Source of the DNA: Pseudomarimonas salicorniae
GTDB lineage: Bacteria > Pseudomonadota > Gammaproteobacteria > Xanthomonadales > Xanthomonadaceae
DNA: 64,000 nt
Assembly (NCBI RefSeq): GCF_023156535.1
Contig: NZ_JALNMH010000002.1
Location: 1-64,000 of the forward strand
Reading direction: 5' to 3'
Positions 46,304 through 55,506 of this stretch are shown piece by piece. The notes beneath the pieces were generated by a model. It ran no database searches and was not told the DNA's origin. It saw only the letters and a list, made by a program, of their open reading frames with translations. The position numbers and the translations under genes were made by a program. Position 1 is the first letter of the stretch. Each line of letters begins with the position of its first letter.

Positions 46304-48591
46304 GCCGCCTGCTTGCCCTGCCCCTGCTGCTCGCCTCCGGCCTCGCCGGCGCTGCCGCCACCCAGCCGATCGCCCCCGGACAGACCGCCGTGGTCACCCT
46401 GCAGGGCAGTGGCTTCACCAATGCCCTGGTGCTGAACGTGCCGGAAGGCGTCGAGCGCCTGCGCCTGCGCGCAACGGCGGCCAACCCCGCGACGGATATC
46501 GATCTGCTGGTCCGCTACGGTTCGCCGTTCCCGGACACCACCTTCGACGGCGCGCCGCCCTCGCCGGGCTACCTGTTCGACCATGCCGTCCAGCTCTCGG
46601 CCAATGCCGAGGGTGACGAGTTCATCGTGCTCTCCAGCGCCAGCGGCGTGCCGCTGCGCGCCGGACCGGTGCACATCTCGCTGCTCAACTTCGACGCCGC
46701 GCCGGCCACCATCACCTTCAGCTCGGAGGTGTTGCCGGCCGACTTCTTCGTGCCGATCACGGTTGTCTTCAACGACACCCGCGGCGGCTGCGACGTGGCC
46801 GGGTGGAACGACGCCGCGGCGGCCTCGCCAGTGCGCGGCAACAGCGGCACCACGCTCGGCCAGCAGCGCCGCAACGCGCTGAACGAGGCCGCGCGCCTGC
46901 TCAGCGAGGAGCTGCGCCCGATTGCCCCGCTGACCGTCCAGGCCTGCTGGGACACCCTGGAGTTCGGCGACAACGGCGGCACCCTCGCCCAGGCTGGCCC
47001 CTACTACCGCCTGGTCCGCGACGCCGGCCGCGGCTTCGGCGTGAACTTCCTGCCCGAGCGCTTCGTGACCTTCCCGGGCACGGTCTCGGCGCACCAGGCC
47101 GGAAACAACATCTGCCGCTACGCCGGCGGCCGCTGCGCCGAATACCTGCCGGATGTGTTCTCCGAGTTCAACTACGCGGTCGACCAGTCCAGCAACGCCA
47201 ATCGCCGCTTCGACTACGGCTTCGAGGCACAGCCGGGCACCACCAGCTTCATCAGCGTGGCCATGCACGAGATCGCCCACGGACTCGGATTCGCCGGCTC
47301 GCTCGACCTGTCGTCCAGCTCGAGCCGCTTCGGTGACCAGCGGCTGTTCCGCGGCCTGCCCTACGACGACACCTACGGCAACAAGGTGCGCTCGTCGGTC
47401 GGCGGCGCCCTGAACCCGACTCCGTTCCTGCGTCTCGATAATGGAGACCGTCTCAACGCACTGGTCAGCACGGTGGGTCTGCGCTTCGGCGGTCCGATCA
47501 CCCTCAGCTCACCGGACAACCCGTTCTCCCTGGAGCCGTCCCCGGGCAACCATCTCGCCCTGCACGCCCCGTCCCCGGTCGCGCCCGGTTCGACCTACTC
47601 GCATCTGAGCACGCTCAACAACGCAGCGGGCCCGCAGCTGATGACCGCTTCGATCAACGCTTCGGGTCCGCGCTCGCTGGGCCTTGGCCGTCTGGTGCTG
47701 CAGGATATCGGCTGGTACCGGAGCACCCGGGCGCCCTCGCCCGCCCTGCAGATCTCCGAAGGCCAGTACTTCGACCCCAAGCGCAACGGTCACGGCTTCG
47801 AGATCCGCCGTATCGCCGGGTTCAGCGCGCGGAATGGCGACCCGTTGTACTTCGTCACCTTCTATACCTATGACGGCGACGGCCGTCCGGAGTTCTTCAC
47901 CGCCACCGGGACCCTGGTCGAGGGCGTATTCTCGCCGGCTCAGGACGCCACCACCGGTGACTCCCTGCTGCGCAACCTCTACCTTGGCCGCAACAGCTCG
48001 CCGCAGACCCAGGCCGACCCTTCGCCGGACTACGACGGCCAGGTGCGCATCGACTTCGGCAATGCCGCCAACCACCCGGCCTGTTTCACCAGTGCCGAGG
48101 GCCGCAACTTCAGCTCGCCGATGGCCGTGCTGTCCTTCAGCATCAATGCCGACGACGAGACCCAGTGGTGCGTGGAGGCGCTGACCGATCCGGCCGCCGC
48201 GCCGCAGGTCGACTTCAGCAACCAGTGGTACGACCCGGCCGATGGCGGCTGGGGCTTGTCGATCGTCAGCGTGCCGGGCAATGGCGGCGATGCGCTGGCG
48301 CTGGAGATCTACTATCCCGACGCCCAGGGCCGCGGCCGCTGGGGCCTGGTCCAGACCGACCGCTACGAGCCGGGCGCGCCCATGCCGGTGGTGTCCTTCG
48401 ACGGCTTCTGCCGCGAGTGCGAGCCGAGCGAACTCGAGGCCGTGCAGATCGGCGAGATGGTGCTCAACCTGCGTCGGCCGGGCGAGGGTCCGAGCACGGT
48501 CAGCTTCGATGTGACCTGGCCGGGCGCCGAGGGCGGGCGCTTCACCCGCACCAACTCGACCATCATTCCGGTAGGAACGCCAGGGTTCTGA
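46300..48591 (+). CDS. Secreted zinc metalloprotease with PPC-like and repeated C-terminal modules
   Basis: This 763-residue protein starts at the ATG at 46300, inside the upstream gene's stop. It has a signal peptide (about 1-19) and a PPC-like beta domain at about 20-120 (VVTLQGSGFTNALVLNVP, DIDLLVRYGSPF). The catalytic region at about 145-475 has HEIAHGLGF from 323. The Gly at the place of the usual third metzincin His suggests a distal ligand; His435 in STYSHLSTL, before QLMTASI, is the best candidate. Two related C-terminal modules begin near 485 (YFDPKRNGHGFEI) and 639 (QWYDPADGGWGLS). Conserved Cys pairs suggest disulfides. Substrate is unknown. Confidence 0.8.
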   Translation: MSRLLALPLLLASGLAGAAATQPIAPGQTAVVTLQGSGFTNALVLNVPEGVERLRLRATAANPATDIDLLVRYGSPFPDTTFDGAPPSPGYLFDHAVQLSANAEGDEFIVLSSASGVPLRAGPVHISLLNFDAAPATITFSSEVLPADFFVPITVVFNDTRGGCDVAGWNDAAAASPVRGNSGTTLGQQRRNALNEAARLLSEELRPIAPLTVQACWDTLEFGDNGGTLAQAGPYYRLVRDAGRGFGVNFLPERFVTFPGTVSAHQAGNNICRYAGGRCAEYLPDVFSEFNYAVDQSSNANRRFDYGFEAQPGTTSFISVAMHEIAHGLGFAGSLDLSSSSSRFGDQRLFRGLPYDDTYGNKVRSSVGGALNPTPFLRLDNGDRLNALVSTVGLRFGGPITLSSPDNPFSLEPSPGNHLALHAPSPVAPGSTYSHLSTLNNAAGPQLMTASINASGPRSLGLGRLVLQDIGWYRSTRAPSPALQISEGQYFDPKRNGHGFEIRRIAGFSARNGDPLYFVTFYTYDGDGRPEFFTATGTLVEGVFSPAQDATTGDSLLRNLYLGRNSSPQTQADPSPDYDGQVRIDFGNAANHPACFTSAEGRNFSSPMAVLSFSINADDETQWCVEALTDPAAAPQVDFSNQWYDPADGGWGLSIVSVPGNGGDALALEIYYPDAQGRGRWGLVQTDRYEPGAPMPVVSFDGFCRECEPSELEAVQIGEMVLNLRRPGEGPSTVSFDVTWPGAEGGRFTRTNSTIIPVGTPGF

Positions 48592-48605
48592 TTCCCGGTA
48601 CACGT

Positions 48606-48635
48606 CACGGGGCAGGTCCTGCGACCTGCCCCGTG
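48606..48635. terminator. Bidirectional hairpin between convergent genes
   Basis: A perfect 13-base stem (48606-48618 and 48623-48635) with a four-base loop lies 14 bases after the protease stop and 9 bases before the isocitrate dehydrogenase stop. There is no T-run on either side. It probably ends transcription from both directions. Confidence 0.75.
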
Positions 48636-48644
48636 GCCAGCGGA

Positions 48645-49655
48645 TCAGCCGTTGACCCGCTCGGAGATCGCCTCGCCGAAACTGCGGGTGTTACCGGTGC
48701 CGCCGAGATCCGGCGTCAGGCGATCCCGCGCTTCCATCGTGCTGACGATGGCGCGGCGCAGGCGACGGGCGTCCTCTTCCTTGCCGAGGTGGCCGAGCAT
48801 CTGCGCGGCGCCGAGCAGCAGGGCGCAGGGATTGGCGATGCCCTGGCCGGCAATGTCCGGGGCCGAGCCATGCACCGCCTCGAAGATGGCAGCGTCCTTG
48901 CCGATGTTGGCGCCGGGGGCGAGGCCCAGGCCGCCGACCAGGCCGGCGCACAGGTCGGAGACGATGTCGCCGAACAGGTTGGTGGTGACGATGACGTCGA
49001 ACTGCTCGGGACGCATCACCAGCTGCATGCAGGTGTTGTCGACGATCATCTCGTTGCACTCGATGTCCGGGAAGTCCGCGGCGACCAGGCGCGCGGTGCG
49101 CAGGAACAGGCCGGAGGTCGACTTCAGGATGTTCGCCTTGTGCACCACGGTGACCTTCTTGCGACCCTGCTTGCGGGCCATCTCGAAGGCATAGCGGACG
49201 ATCCGCTCGGAGCCATGGCGGGTGATCTGCTGGGTCAGCGAGGCGACCTCGCCGTCCTCGCTGAGCTGCTGGCCGAGGCCGATGTAGGCGCCCTCTGTGT
49301 TCTCCCGCACGGTGATGATGTCGATGCCCGAATAGCGCGACTTGGTGTTCGGAAAGCTGATCGCCGGACGCACGTTGGCGTACAGGTCGAAGTGCTTGCG
49401 CAGCTCGACGTTGATCGAGGAGAAGCCCTCGCCGACCGGCGTGGTCAGCGGGCTCTTCAGGGCCACCCGATGACGGCTGATCGCTTCCAGGGTCTTGGCC
49501 GGCAGCAGCTCGCCGCAGGCCTCGTAAGCGCCCAGACCGGCCTCGACGAAGTCGTAGTCGAAGCCGAGCTTCATCCGGTCCAGCACCTCGAGGGTGGCGT
49601 CCATGATCTCGGGGCCGATGCCGTCGCCCCGGATTACCGCAATCGTCTGAGACAT
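48645..49655 (-). CDS. NAD-dependent isocitrate dehydrogenase
   Basis: This 336-residue member of the isocitrate/isopropylmalate dehydrogenase family has IRGDGIGPEIMDATLEVL and the substrate loop TPVGEGFSSINVELRKHFD. The following YANVRPAISFPNTKSRY and VRENTEGAYIGL fit isocitrate rather than isopropylmalate. HGSAPDIAGQGIANP carries the Asp of NAD-preferring enzymes rather than the NADP-binding Lys/Tyr pattern. It oxidises isocitrate to 2-oxoglutarate in the TCA cycle. The short length separates it from the 416-residue NADP enzyme of E. coli. It stands alone between two secreted-protein genes. Confidence 0.9.
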   Translation of the reverse strand: MSQTIAVIRGDGIGPEIMDATLEVLDRMKLGFDYDFVEAGLGAYEACGELLPAKTLEAISRHRVALKSPLTTPVGEGFSSINVELRKHFDLYANVRPAISFPNTKSRYSGIDIITVRENTEGAYIGLGQQLSEDGEVASLTQQITRHGSERIVRYAFEMARKQGRKKVTVVHKANILKSTSGLFLRTARLVAADFPDIECNEMIVDNTCMQLVMRPEQFDVIVTTNLFGDIVSDLCAGLVGGLGLAPGANIGKDAAIFEAVHGSAPDIAGQGIANPCALLLGAAQMLGHLGKEEDARRLRRAIVSTMEARDRLTPDLGGTGNTRSFGEAISERVNG

Positions 49656-49771
49656 TGAGTATCCTTGTGCCGCGCCCTCGCCTGCTGCGGCACCTTGCCG
49701 CGGCCGCCTGCGCGTTGTGAGTCAGCCGCCCATTATGGTTGCACGACGCAACCAAGGTACAGCGACAGAAC

Positions 49772-50857
49772 ATGAACAGGCCTTCAGGACCGACCCGTTT
49801 CGCCCTCGCCGCCGGCCTGCTGGCCACGCTGCCGCTGGCCGCCGCGGCCAGCAGTGCGGCACCGCCCAGCCTGTCCCTGGCGCCGCTCGAGGGCGGCCAG
49901 CTGCAGGTCCTGGTCGAAGGCCAGTGGGCGCCACGCTGCCTGCCGGCGCCGGCCAATGCCTGGGCCAAGGGCCAGGATATTCATGTCGAGCTGCGCCTGC
50001 CCAAGGCGCAGTGCGGCAGCGATCCCAAGACCGCGTTCGAACTGCGCAGCGGACCGATCGACCTGCCCACCGGCGCCGGGCTCGGCCAGCGTCCCTGGCG
50101 CCTGCATCTGACCGATGCCGACAGTGGACGCCTGCTCGCCTTCAGCCTGGCCGGCGGCGAGGGACAGGCCGCGGATGCGCCGGAATCCGGCCTGTGGTGG
50201 CCGGAGGCAGGCGGAGAATTCGACACCAGCGGACCCGGCTTCGGCGCGCAGATCGAAGTCCAGCAGGACACCCTGGCGATCAACGTGTCGGGCTATGACG
50301 CCGACGGCGCGCCGACCTGGTGGTTTGGCGCAGCGCCGCTGTCCCGACCCACGCAGGCCATCGAGCTGAGCGTCCTGGGCGGAGGCGGCGGGCCGTTCGG
50401 AGCCTATTCCGCGCCCAAGCAGCTCAGCGGCGCCGGCACCCTGCACGTGGAATGGCGCGGCAGCGCCCGCGCCGTGTTCTGGTTTCTTGCGCCGGCCGCC
50501 GACGGGCAGGGCCTTGAGCTGCGTCCGGTATCGATGACCCGGTTCGCCTTTGCCACGCGACCGGGGGAGAGCTGGACCGGCGACTGGGTGCTGCACCGCG
50601 AGCCGGCCGAGGGGGCGTCGAGCGTCGAACTGCACCGCTTTGAATGGCTGGATGGCGATGCCGAGAGTTTCGAGCTGCTCAGCGACCGCGGCCAACGTCT
50701 GGCCTGCCGCCGCGGCGACGCCATGGAGCAGGCGCCGCGCGCCTGCCAGCTTCTGCCGCTGGGTTCCGGCCGGGCCCTGAGGTTCACGGACGTCGGTCTC
50801 GACGGCATGGTCACCCGGCATTCCGGCGAGCGGATCAGCCTGCGCCGTCTGCGCTGA
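49772..50857 (+). CDS. Secreted protein of unknown function with a tryptophan-rich module
   Basis: This 361-residue protein starts at the ATG at 49772 and has a signal peptide (FALAAGLLATLPLAAAASS). The region at about 130-180 reads GLWWPEAGG...GFGAQIEV, then INVSGYDADGAPTWWFGAA. This is the same W-x-x-P-(x)n-G-x-G followed by Y-D-x-x-G-x-P-x-W plan as the two C-terminal modules of the protease at 46300-48591. The rest is beta-rich with two Cys near the C-terminus (RLACRRGD, PRACQLLPL). It lies beyond the opposite-strand dehydrogenase gene from the protease. Function is unknown; carbohydrate or surface binding is a guess. Confidence 0.75.
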   Translation: MNRPSGPTRFALAAGLLATLPLAAAASSAAPPSLSLAPLEGGQLQVLVEGQWAPRCLPAPANAWAKGQDIHVELRLPKAQCGSDPKTAFELRSGPIDLPTGAGLGQRPWRLHLTDADSGRLLAFSLAGGEGQAADAPESGLWWPEAGGEFDTSGPGFGAQIEVQQDTLAINVSGYDADGAPTWWFGAAPLSRPTQAIELSVLGGGGGPFGAYSAPKQLSGAGTLHVEWRGSARAVFWFLAPAADGQGLELRPVSMTRFAFATRPGESWTGDWVLHREPAEGASSVELHRFEWLDGDAESFELLSDRGQRLACRRGDAMEQAPRACQLLPLGSGRALRFTDVGLDGMVTRHSGERISLRRLR

Positions 50858-50866
50858 GCCAGGGCC

Positions 50867-51250
50867 TCAGCGCTCGGCCGGGCCCTCCAGCTGGTCGAGG
50901 AAATCCACCGCCCGACGCAGGTGGGGGATGACGATGCTGCCGCCCACCACGAGACCGACCGAGAACGTCTCGAAGAACTCCTCCCGGCTGACCCCGGCCT
51001 CCTTGCACTGGGCCACGTGGTAACTGATGCAGTCGTCGCAGCGCAGCACCATCGAGGCGACCAGGCCGAGCAGCTCCTTGGTCTTGTGGTCGAGAGCGCC
51101 TTCCTTGTAGGTCTGGGTGTCGAGGGCGAAGAATCGCCGCACGACCTGGTTGTCCTCGGCGAGGATCCGCTCGTTCATCCGCTTGCGGTAGGCGGTGAAC
51201 TCGGCGACGCGGTCGCCGCCCGAGCCCTGCTGGCCGTCCTCGACGCTCAT
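50867..51250 (-). CDS. Carboxymuconolactone decarboxylase (AhpD-like) family protein
   Basis: This 127-residue protein has the CMD fold. KTKELLGLVASMVLRCDDCISYHVAQC includes the C-x-x-C-x-x-x-H triad used by AhpD-type peroxidase partners, and FFETFSVGLVVGGSIVIPHL follows. Such proteins act in thiol redox reactions or decarboxylation. The start overlaps the end of the glutaredoxin gene by 4 bases (ATGA), so the two are translationally coupled and probably share a redox role. Confidence 0.88.
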   Translation of the reverse strand: MSVEDGQQGSGGDRVAEFTAYRKRMNERILAEDNQVVRRFFALDTQTYKEGALDHKTKELLGLVASMVLRCDDCISYHVAQCKEAGVSREEFFETFSVGLVVGGSIVIPHLRRAVDFLDQLEGPAER

Positions 51251-51507
51251 GCCTTGCCCTCCAGGAGCTCGCCCAGCCCGCCGGCGCGGTCGAGCGCGAC
51301 CAGGTCATCGTAGCCGCCGACATGGACCTCGCCGACGAAGATCTGCGGCACCGAGGTGCGGCGGGCACGCGAGAGCATCTCGTCGCGCCGTGCCGGGTCG
51401 AGGTCGATGCGGACCTCGCTCCATTCGACGCCGCGACTCTTCAGGAAGTTCTTGGCGGCCACGCAGTAGGGGCAGATGGCGGTGGTGTAAAGCGTCACGG
51501 CAGGCAA
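51247..51507 (-). CDS. Glutaredoxin (class I, CPYC)
   Basis: This 86-residue glutaredoxin of the GrxC type reduces disulfides with glutathione. Motifs are VTLYTTAICPYCVAAKNFL with the CPYC active site, RRTSVPQIFVGEVHVGGYDDL with the cis-Pro, and GGLGELLEG. No ATG fits. The TTG at 51507 is chosen because GGAG lies 7 bases upstream; the GTG four codons later is the alternative. It is the first gene of a two-gene unit with the CMD protein. Confidence 0.9.
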   Translation of the reverse strand: MPAVTLYTTAICPYCVAAKNFLKSRGVEWSEVRIDLDPARRDEMLSRARRTSVPQIFVGEVHVGGYDDLVALDRAGGLGELLEGKA

Positions 51508-51662
51508 GGCAGCACTCCATTTGGGGCACCGGGCGAACTTTGGCCGGCGCTGCAGGTCTTTAACCTCGGTTGCTATATGGTGCCGTATCGTCCGCTTTCC
51601 AGTGCAGCGGGGCGATCCCGCATTGACCCGCACTGTGGCCATTCGGCCCCCGAGGAAACCCC

Positions 51663-53273
51663 ATGCCGCGCCTTGCCTCCTGCCTGTTTGCCTGCCTGAC
51701 CTGCCTTGCGGCAGGAGCCCCGCTGGCCCAGGACCGTACCCAGTTGCCCGAGATCGGCTCCTCGGCGGCCCAGCTGATCTCGCCGGCACAGGAACGCGCC
51801 TACGCCCGCCAGATGCTCGGCGAGATGCGCCGCTACGGCCTGCTGCTGGAGGATCCGCTGCTGTCCGACTGGCTGCAATCCATCGGCCACCGCATCGCCG
51901 CCCGCAGCGACCGGCCCGAGCAGCCCTTCACCTTCTTCTTCGTTCGCTCGCGCGACATCAATGCCTTCGCCACCCTGGGCGGCTACATCGGCATGAACGC
52001 GGGGCTGGTCCTGACCGCGGAGACCGAAGACGAAGTCGCGGCGGTCCTGGCACACGAGGTGGCGCACGCCACCCAGCGGCACATCGTGCGCTCGGTCGAA
52101 TCGGCCCAGCGCGACAGCCTGCCGATCCTGCTCGGCATGCTCGGCGTCCTGGCCGCCGCCTCGGCCAGCGACAGCAACAGCGCGGGCGATGCCTCACAGG
52201 CGGCGATCGCCGGCGGCCTGGCGCTGATGCAGCAACGGCAGATCAACTACACCCGCTCCAACGAGCACGAAGCCGACCGGGTCGGCATCCAGACGCTGGC
52301 CCGCTCCGGCTACGACCCGCTGGCAATGGCCAGCTTCTTCGGCCGCATGCAGCGAGCGACCCGCTCGCAGGGCGACGGCATGCCGGACTTCCTGCGCACC
52401 CATCCGGTCACCACCACCCGCATCTCTGAGGCCAAGGACCGCGCCGAGGAGCTCGGCAAGCGCGCCGGGGGGCTCCCCGCGCTGACCGACGAGCCGATCA
52501 ACCCGGCCCTGCCCGGCCACGTCCACGAGTCGCTGAGCCTCGCCCATGGCCCCGATCCGCTGGGGTTCGCCCTGGCCCGCGAGCGGCTGCGCGTGCTCAG
52601 CGCGCAGAGCCCGACCGAGGCGCTGGCCGAGTACCGGCGGCGCGAACGCGCGGGCGACGAGCTCACCGAGGCCGAGCGCTACGGCTATGCCCTGACCCTG
52701 CTGCGCACCGGCAAGGCGGAGCGCGCCCTTGCCCTGCTCGACCCGCTTCAGGCCAAGCATGACGACCGCTTCTGGTTCGACCTCGCCTGGGCCGAGGCGC
52801 TGGAGCGTAATGGCCAGCGCGCCGAGGCCGACGCCGCCTTTGGCCGGATGCTCGACCGCCAGCCGCGCAACCGGGCGATCGCCATGAGCTACGCCGGCGT
52901 CCTGGCCGAACGCGGCACGCGCGAGGCAGGCCTTGCCGCTCAGGCCGTGCTGCGGCCGGTGCTGAGCGAGAGTCCCTACGATCCCTCGCTGCAGGAAAGC
53001 TTCGGCCGCGCCTGCGAGCTGGCCGGCGATCTGCCGCGCGCCGCAGAGGCCTTTGCCGAGGCCGCCTTCCTCAGCGGTCGCGCCGAGGATGCACTGAACC
53101 AGCTGCAGCGCCTCAAGCAGCGCGAGGACATCGACTACGTGCAGCGCGCCCGCATCGATGCGCGCATCGCCGAAATGACCCCGATCGTGCTCGAGCTGCG
53201 CGAGCGCGGGATCCGCGCCGGCGACCGCTCGCGCTCGATGGCTCCGGGCGCCGCGGCCCGCACCCTTCGCTGA
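51663..53273 (+). CDS. bepA: BepA-like M48 metalloprotease with TPR repeats
   Basis: This 536-residue periplasmic protease/chaperone of the BepA (YfgC) type has a signal peptide (about 1-23). The M48 domain has DINAFATLGGYIGMNAGLVL, the zinc motif HEVAH at 131-135 and SNEHEADRVGIQTL with the Glu ligand. TPR helices fill about 310-500 (ALAEYRRRERAGDELTEAER, FDLAWAEALERNGQRAEAD). In E. coli, BepA helps LptD assembly and degrades stalled outer-membrane proteins with the BAM complex. It is divergent from the glutaredoxin unit and followed by the Pho-box region of phoB. Confidence 0.95.
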   Translation: MPRLASCLFACLTCLAAGAPLAQDRTQLPEIGSSAAQLISPAQERAYARQMLGEMRRYGLLLEDPLLSDWLQSIGHRIAARSDRPEQPFTFFFVRSRDINAFATLGGYIGMNAGLVLTAETEDEVAAVLAHEVAHATQRHIVRSVESAQRDSLPILLGMLGVLAAASASDSNSAGDASQAAIAGGLALMQQRQINYTRSNEHEADRVGIQTLARSGYDPLAMASFFGRMQRATRSQGDGMPDFLRTHPVTTTRISEAKDRAEELGKRAGGLPALTDEPINPALPGHVHESLSLAHGPDPLGFALARERLRVLSAQSPTEALAEYRRRERAGDELTEAERYGYALTLLRTGKAERALALLDPLQAKHDDRFWFDLAWAEALERNGQRAEADAAFGRMLDRQPRNRAIAMSYAGVLAERGTREAGLAAQAVLRPVLSESPYDPSLQESFGRACELAGDLPRAAEAFAEAAFLSGRAEDALNQLQRLKQREDIDYVQRARIDARIAEMTPIVLELRERGIRAGDRSRSMAPGAAARTLR

Positions 53274-53380
53274 GCGGGGGCAAGGCCGGCGCCGCGGGCT
53301 GCGGGCTGCGGGCTGCGTCAGACGTTGGATCGACTCGCAGCGGTGGCCGCGGTGCGCGATCCCTGTGATTGGCCGGGACC

Positions 53381-53409
53381 GCGTCACCGTATGGTCATAA
53401 ATCTGTTAT
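53381..53409 (+). promoter_or_regulatory. Pho box upstream of phoB
   Basis: The 18 bases at 53392-53409 (TGGTCATAAATCTGTTAT) match the Pho box consensus CTGTCATAWAWCTGTMAY at 15 or so positions. A further 7-base unit, GCGTCAC at 53381-53387, precedes it at the same 11-base spacing, so three direct units are present. The box lies 34 bases before the phoB start and implies PhoB autoregulation. Confidence 0.85.
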
Positions 53410-53443
53410 GTACTTGGTCGGGTTCCGATTCTCGTGAGCTCGA

Positions 53444-54133
53444 GTGAACAAGCGCATTCTGATCATCGATGACGAACCGGCTATCCGTGACATGGTCGCC
53501 TATGCCCTGCGCAAGGCGGAGTACGAGCCGGTACCGGCGGGCGACGCCCGCGAAGCCCAGGTGCGCATCTCCGAGCGCGTGCCGGACCTGATCCTGCTCG
53601 ACTGGATGCTGCCCGGCACCTCGGGTCTCGAGCTTGCGCGCCGCTTCCGCCGCGACGAGCTGACCCGGGAGATCCCGATCATCATGCTGACCGCCCGCGG
53701 CGAGGAGAACGACCGCGTCAGCGGCCTCGAATCCGGGGTCGACGACTACGTGGTCAAGCCCTTCTCGGCGCGCGAGCTGCTGGCCCGGATCAAGGCGGTG
53801 ATGCGCCGGGCCCGGGGCGACTCCGAGGACGGCAGCGTCTCGCTCGGCGGCCTGCGCATCGACGGCCCAGCCCACCGCGTATTCGCCGGCGAAGCGCCGG
53901 TCGAGATCGGCCCGACCGAATACCGCCTGCTGCATTTCTTCATGACCCATCCCGAGCGCGTCTATTCGCGCACCCAGCTGCTCGACCAGGTCTGGGGCAG
54001 CAATGTCTACGTCGAAGAGCGCACCGTCGACGTGCATATCCGTCGACTGCGCAAGACGCTGGAACCGCACGGCGTCGACGGCCTGGTGCAGACCGTGCGT
54101 GGCGCGGGGTACCGCTTTTCCACGAGCTATTGA
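53444..54133 (+). CDS. phoB: Phosphate regulon response regulator PhoB
   Basis: PhoB is an OmpR-family regulator that activates phosphate-starvation genes when phosphorylated by PhoR. It has 229 residues from a GTG start. The receiver domain has IDDEPAIRD, phosphoacceptor Asp53 in [10 protein letters not shown], and [20 protein letters not shown]. The winged-helix domain has [45 protein letters not shown] and GAGYRFS. A Pho box lies directly upstream and phoR follows after 59 bases. Confidence 0.97.
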   Translation: MNKRILIIDDEPAIRDMVAYALRKAEYEPVPAGDAREAQVRISERVPDLILLDWMLPGTSGLELARRFRRDELTREIPIIMLTARGEENDRVSGLESGVDDYVVKPFSARELLARIKAVMRRARGDSEDGSVSLGGLRIDGPAHRVFAGEAPVEIGPTEYRLLHFFMTHPERVYSRTQLLDQVWGSNVYVEERTVDVHIRRLRKTLEPHGVDGLVQTVRGAGYRFSTSY

Positions 54134-54192
54134 ACCGGCGCGGCCAACCTCGCGGCGCTGACCACCGTCCAGGCTACGGCTAACATGCCTGC

Positions 54193-55506
54193 ATGAACTG
54201 GATCCCCGGGCGCGCCTGGCAACACTCCCTTTGGCGGCTGGCCGGCTGGCTGCTGCTCTGCGCCGTGGCCGGCGGCGTGTTCGGACGGCCCCTGGCCGGA
54301 CTCAGCCTGGGCCTCGCTGGGGCGTTGGGCTGGCATTACTGGCAGATCCACCGCCTGCTGCGCCAGCTCGGCTCGCGCAGGGCCATCGCCTCACCCGAGG
54401 GCTGGGGCGTGTTCAGCGAGATCCAGGCCCAGCTGTTTCGCCGCCAGCGCGAGTCCAGGCAGCGCAAGCGGCGCCTGCAGTCCCTGCTGCATGCCTTCCG
54501 CGAAGCCGCGGCCGCCCTGCCCGACGGCGTGCTGGTGGTCTCCCGGCGCGACGGCCGGATCGCCTGGTTCAACGAATCCGCGACCCGCCTGCTCGGGCTG
54601 CGTCATCCGGACGATCTCGGAGCCCGGCTGACCCACCTGCTGCGTGCGCCCCGGGTGGTCGAATGGCTGTCGGGCGACGCCTCCGAGCCGCTGATCGACC
54701 TGCCCTCGCCGGTCGATCCGCAACGTCGGCTGCTGCTGCGCCTGGCCGACTACACCAGCGAGCAGAAGCTGCTGATTGCCCGCGATGTCAGCAAGCTCAT
54801 GCAGCTGGAGCAGGTGCGCCGCGATTTCGTCGCCAACGTCAGCCACGAGCTGCGCACGCCGTTGACCGTGATCCACGGCTACCTCGACATGCTCGATGGC
54901 GAGGACAACCCCGAGCTCGCCGGCTTGCTCGATGAGATGCGCAGCCAGTCGGCGCGCATGAACCGCATCGTCGAGGACCTGCTGACGCTTTCGCGCCTCG
55001 AGTCGATGGACCGGGTGCCGAGCGAGCGGGTGCCGATGCAGCCCCTGCTGCAGGCCCTGCGCCGTGATGCCGAGGCGCTCTCCTCGGGCCGGCACCGGAT
55101 CAGCCTGGACGAGCACTGCCCCTGCGACCTGCTGGGCTCGTCCAAGGAGCTGCAGAGCGCGTTCTCCAACCTGGTCAGCAATGCGGTCCGCTACACCCCG
55201 GCGGGGGGCGAGGTGCGCATCCGCTTCGCGCGCGAGGCGGACGGCGGAGCACGGCTCTCGGTCAGCGACAGCGGGCCGGGTATCGCCCCCCAGCACCTGC
55301 CACGGATCACCGAGCGCTTCTACCGGGTGTCGAACAGCCGCTCGCGCGATACGGGCGGCACCGGACTTGGCCTTGCCATCGTCAAGCACGCCCTGAACCT
55401 GCATCATGCAAGGCTGGAGATCGAAAGCGAACTCGGCCGGGGCAGCACCTTCAGCTGCGTGTTCGCCCCGGAGCAGGTCGCCGCACAGGAACAGGACGCA
55501 GCATGA
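54193..55506 (+). CDS. phoR: Phosphate regulon sensor histidine kinase PhoR
   Basis: PhoR is the 437-residue inner-membrane kinase partner of PhoB. Two close membrane helices lie at about 12-55 with almost no periplasmic loop, as in E. coli PhoR, so the signal comes through the Pst/PhoU complex. A PAS domain follows at about 100-180 (LPDGVLVVSRRDGRIAWFN). The phosphorylated His218 is in FVANVSHELRTPLTVIHGYL. ATP-binding boxes are NLVSNAVRYTPAGGE, SDSGPGI and GGTGLGLAIVKHAL. Its stop overlaps the ppk1 start (ATGA). Confidence 0.96.
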   Translation: MNWIPGRAWQHSLWRLAGWLLLCAVAGGVFGRPLAGLSLGLAGALGWHYWQIHRLLRQLGSRRAIASPEGWGVFSEIQAQLFRRQRESRQRKRRLQSLLHAFREAAAALPDGVLVVSRRDGRIAWFNESATRLLGLRHPDDLGARLTHLLRAPRVVEWLSGDASEPLIDLPSPVDPQRRLLLRLADYTSEQKLLIARDVSKLMQLEQVRRDFVANVSHELRTPLTVIHGYLDMLDGEDNPELAGLLDEMRSQSARMNRIVEDLLTLSRLESMDRVPSERVPMQPLLQALRRDAEALSSGRHRISLDEHCPCDLLGSSKELQSAFSNLVSNAVRYTPAGGEVRIRFAREADGGARLSVSDSGPGIAPQHLPRITERFYRVSNSRSRDTGGTGLGLAIVKHALNLHHARLEIESELGRGSTFSCVFAPEQVAAQEQDAA

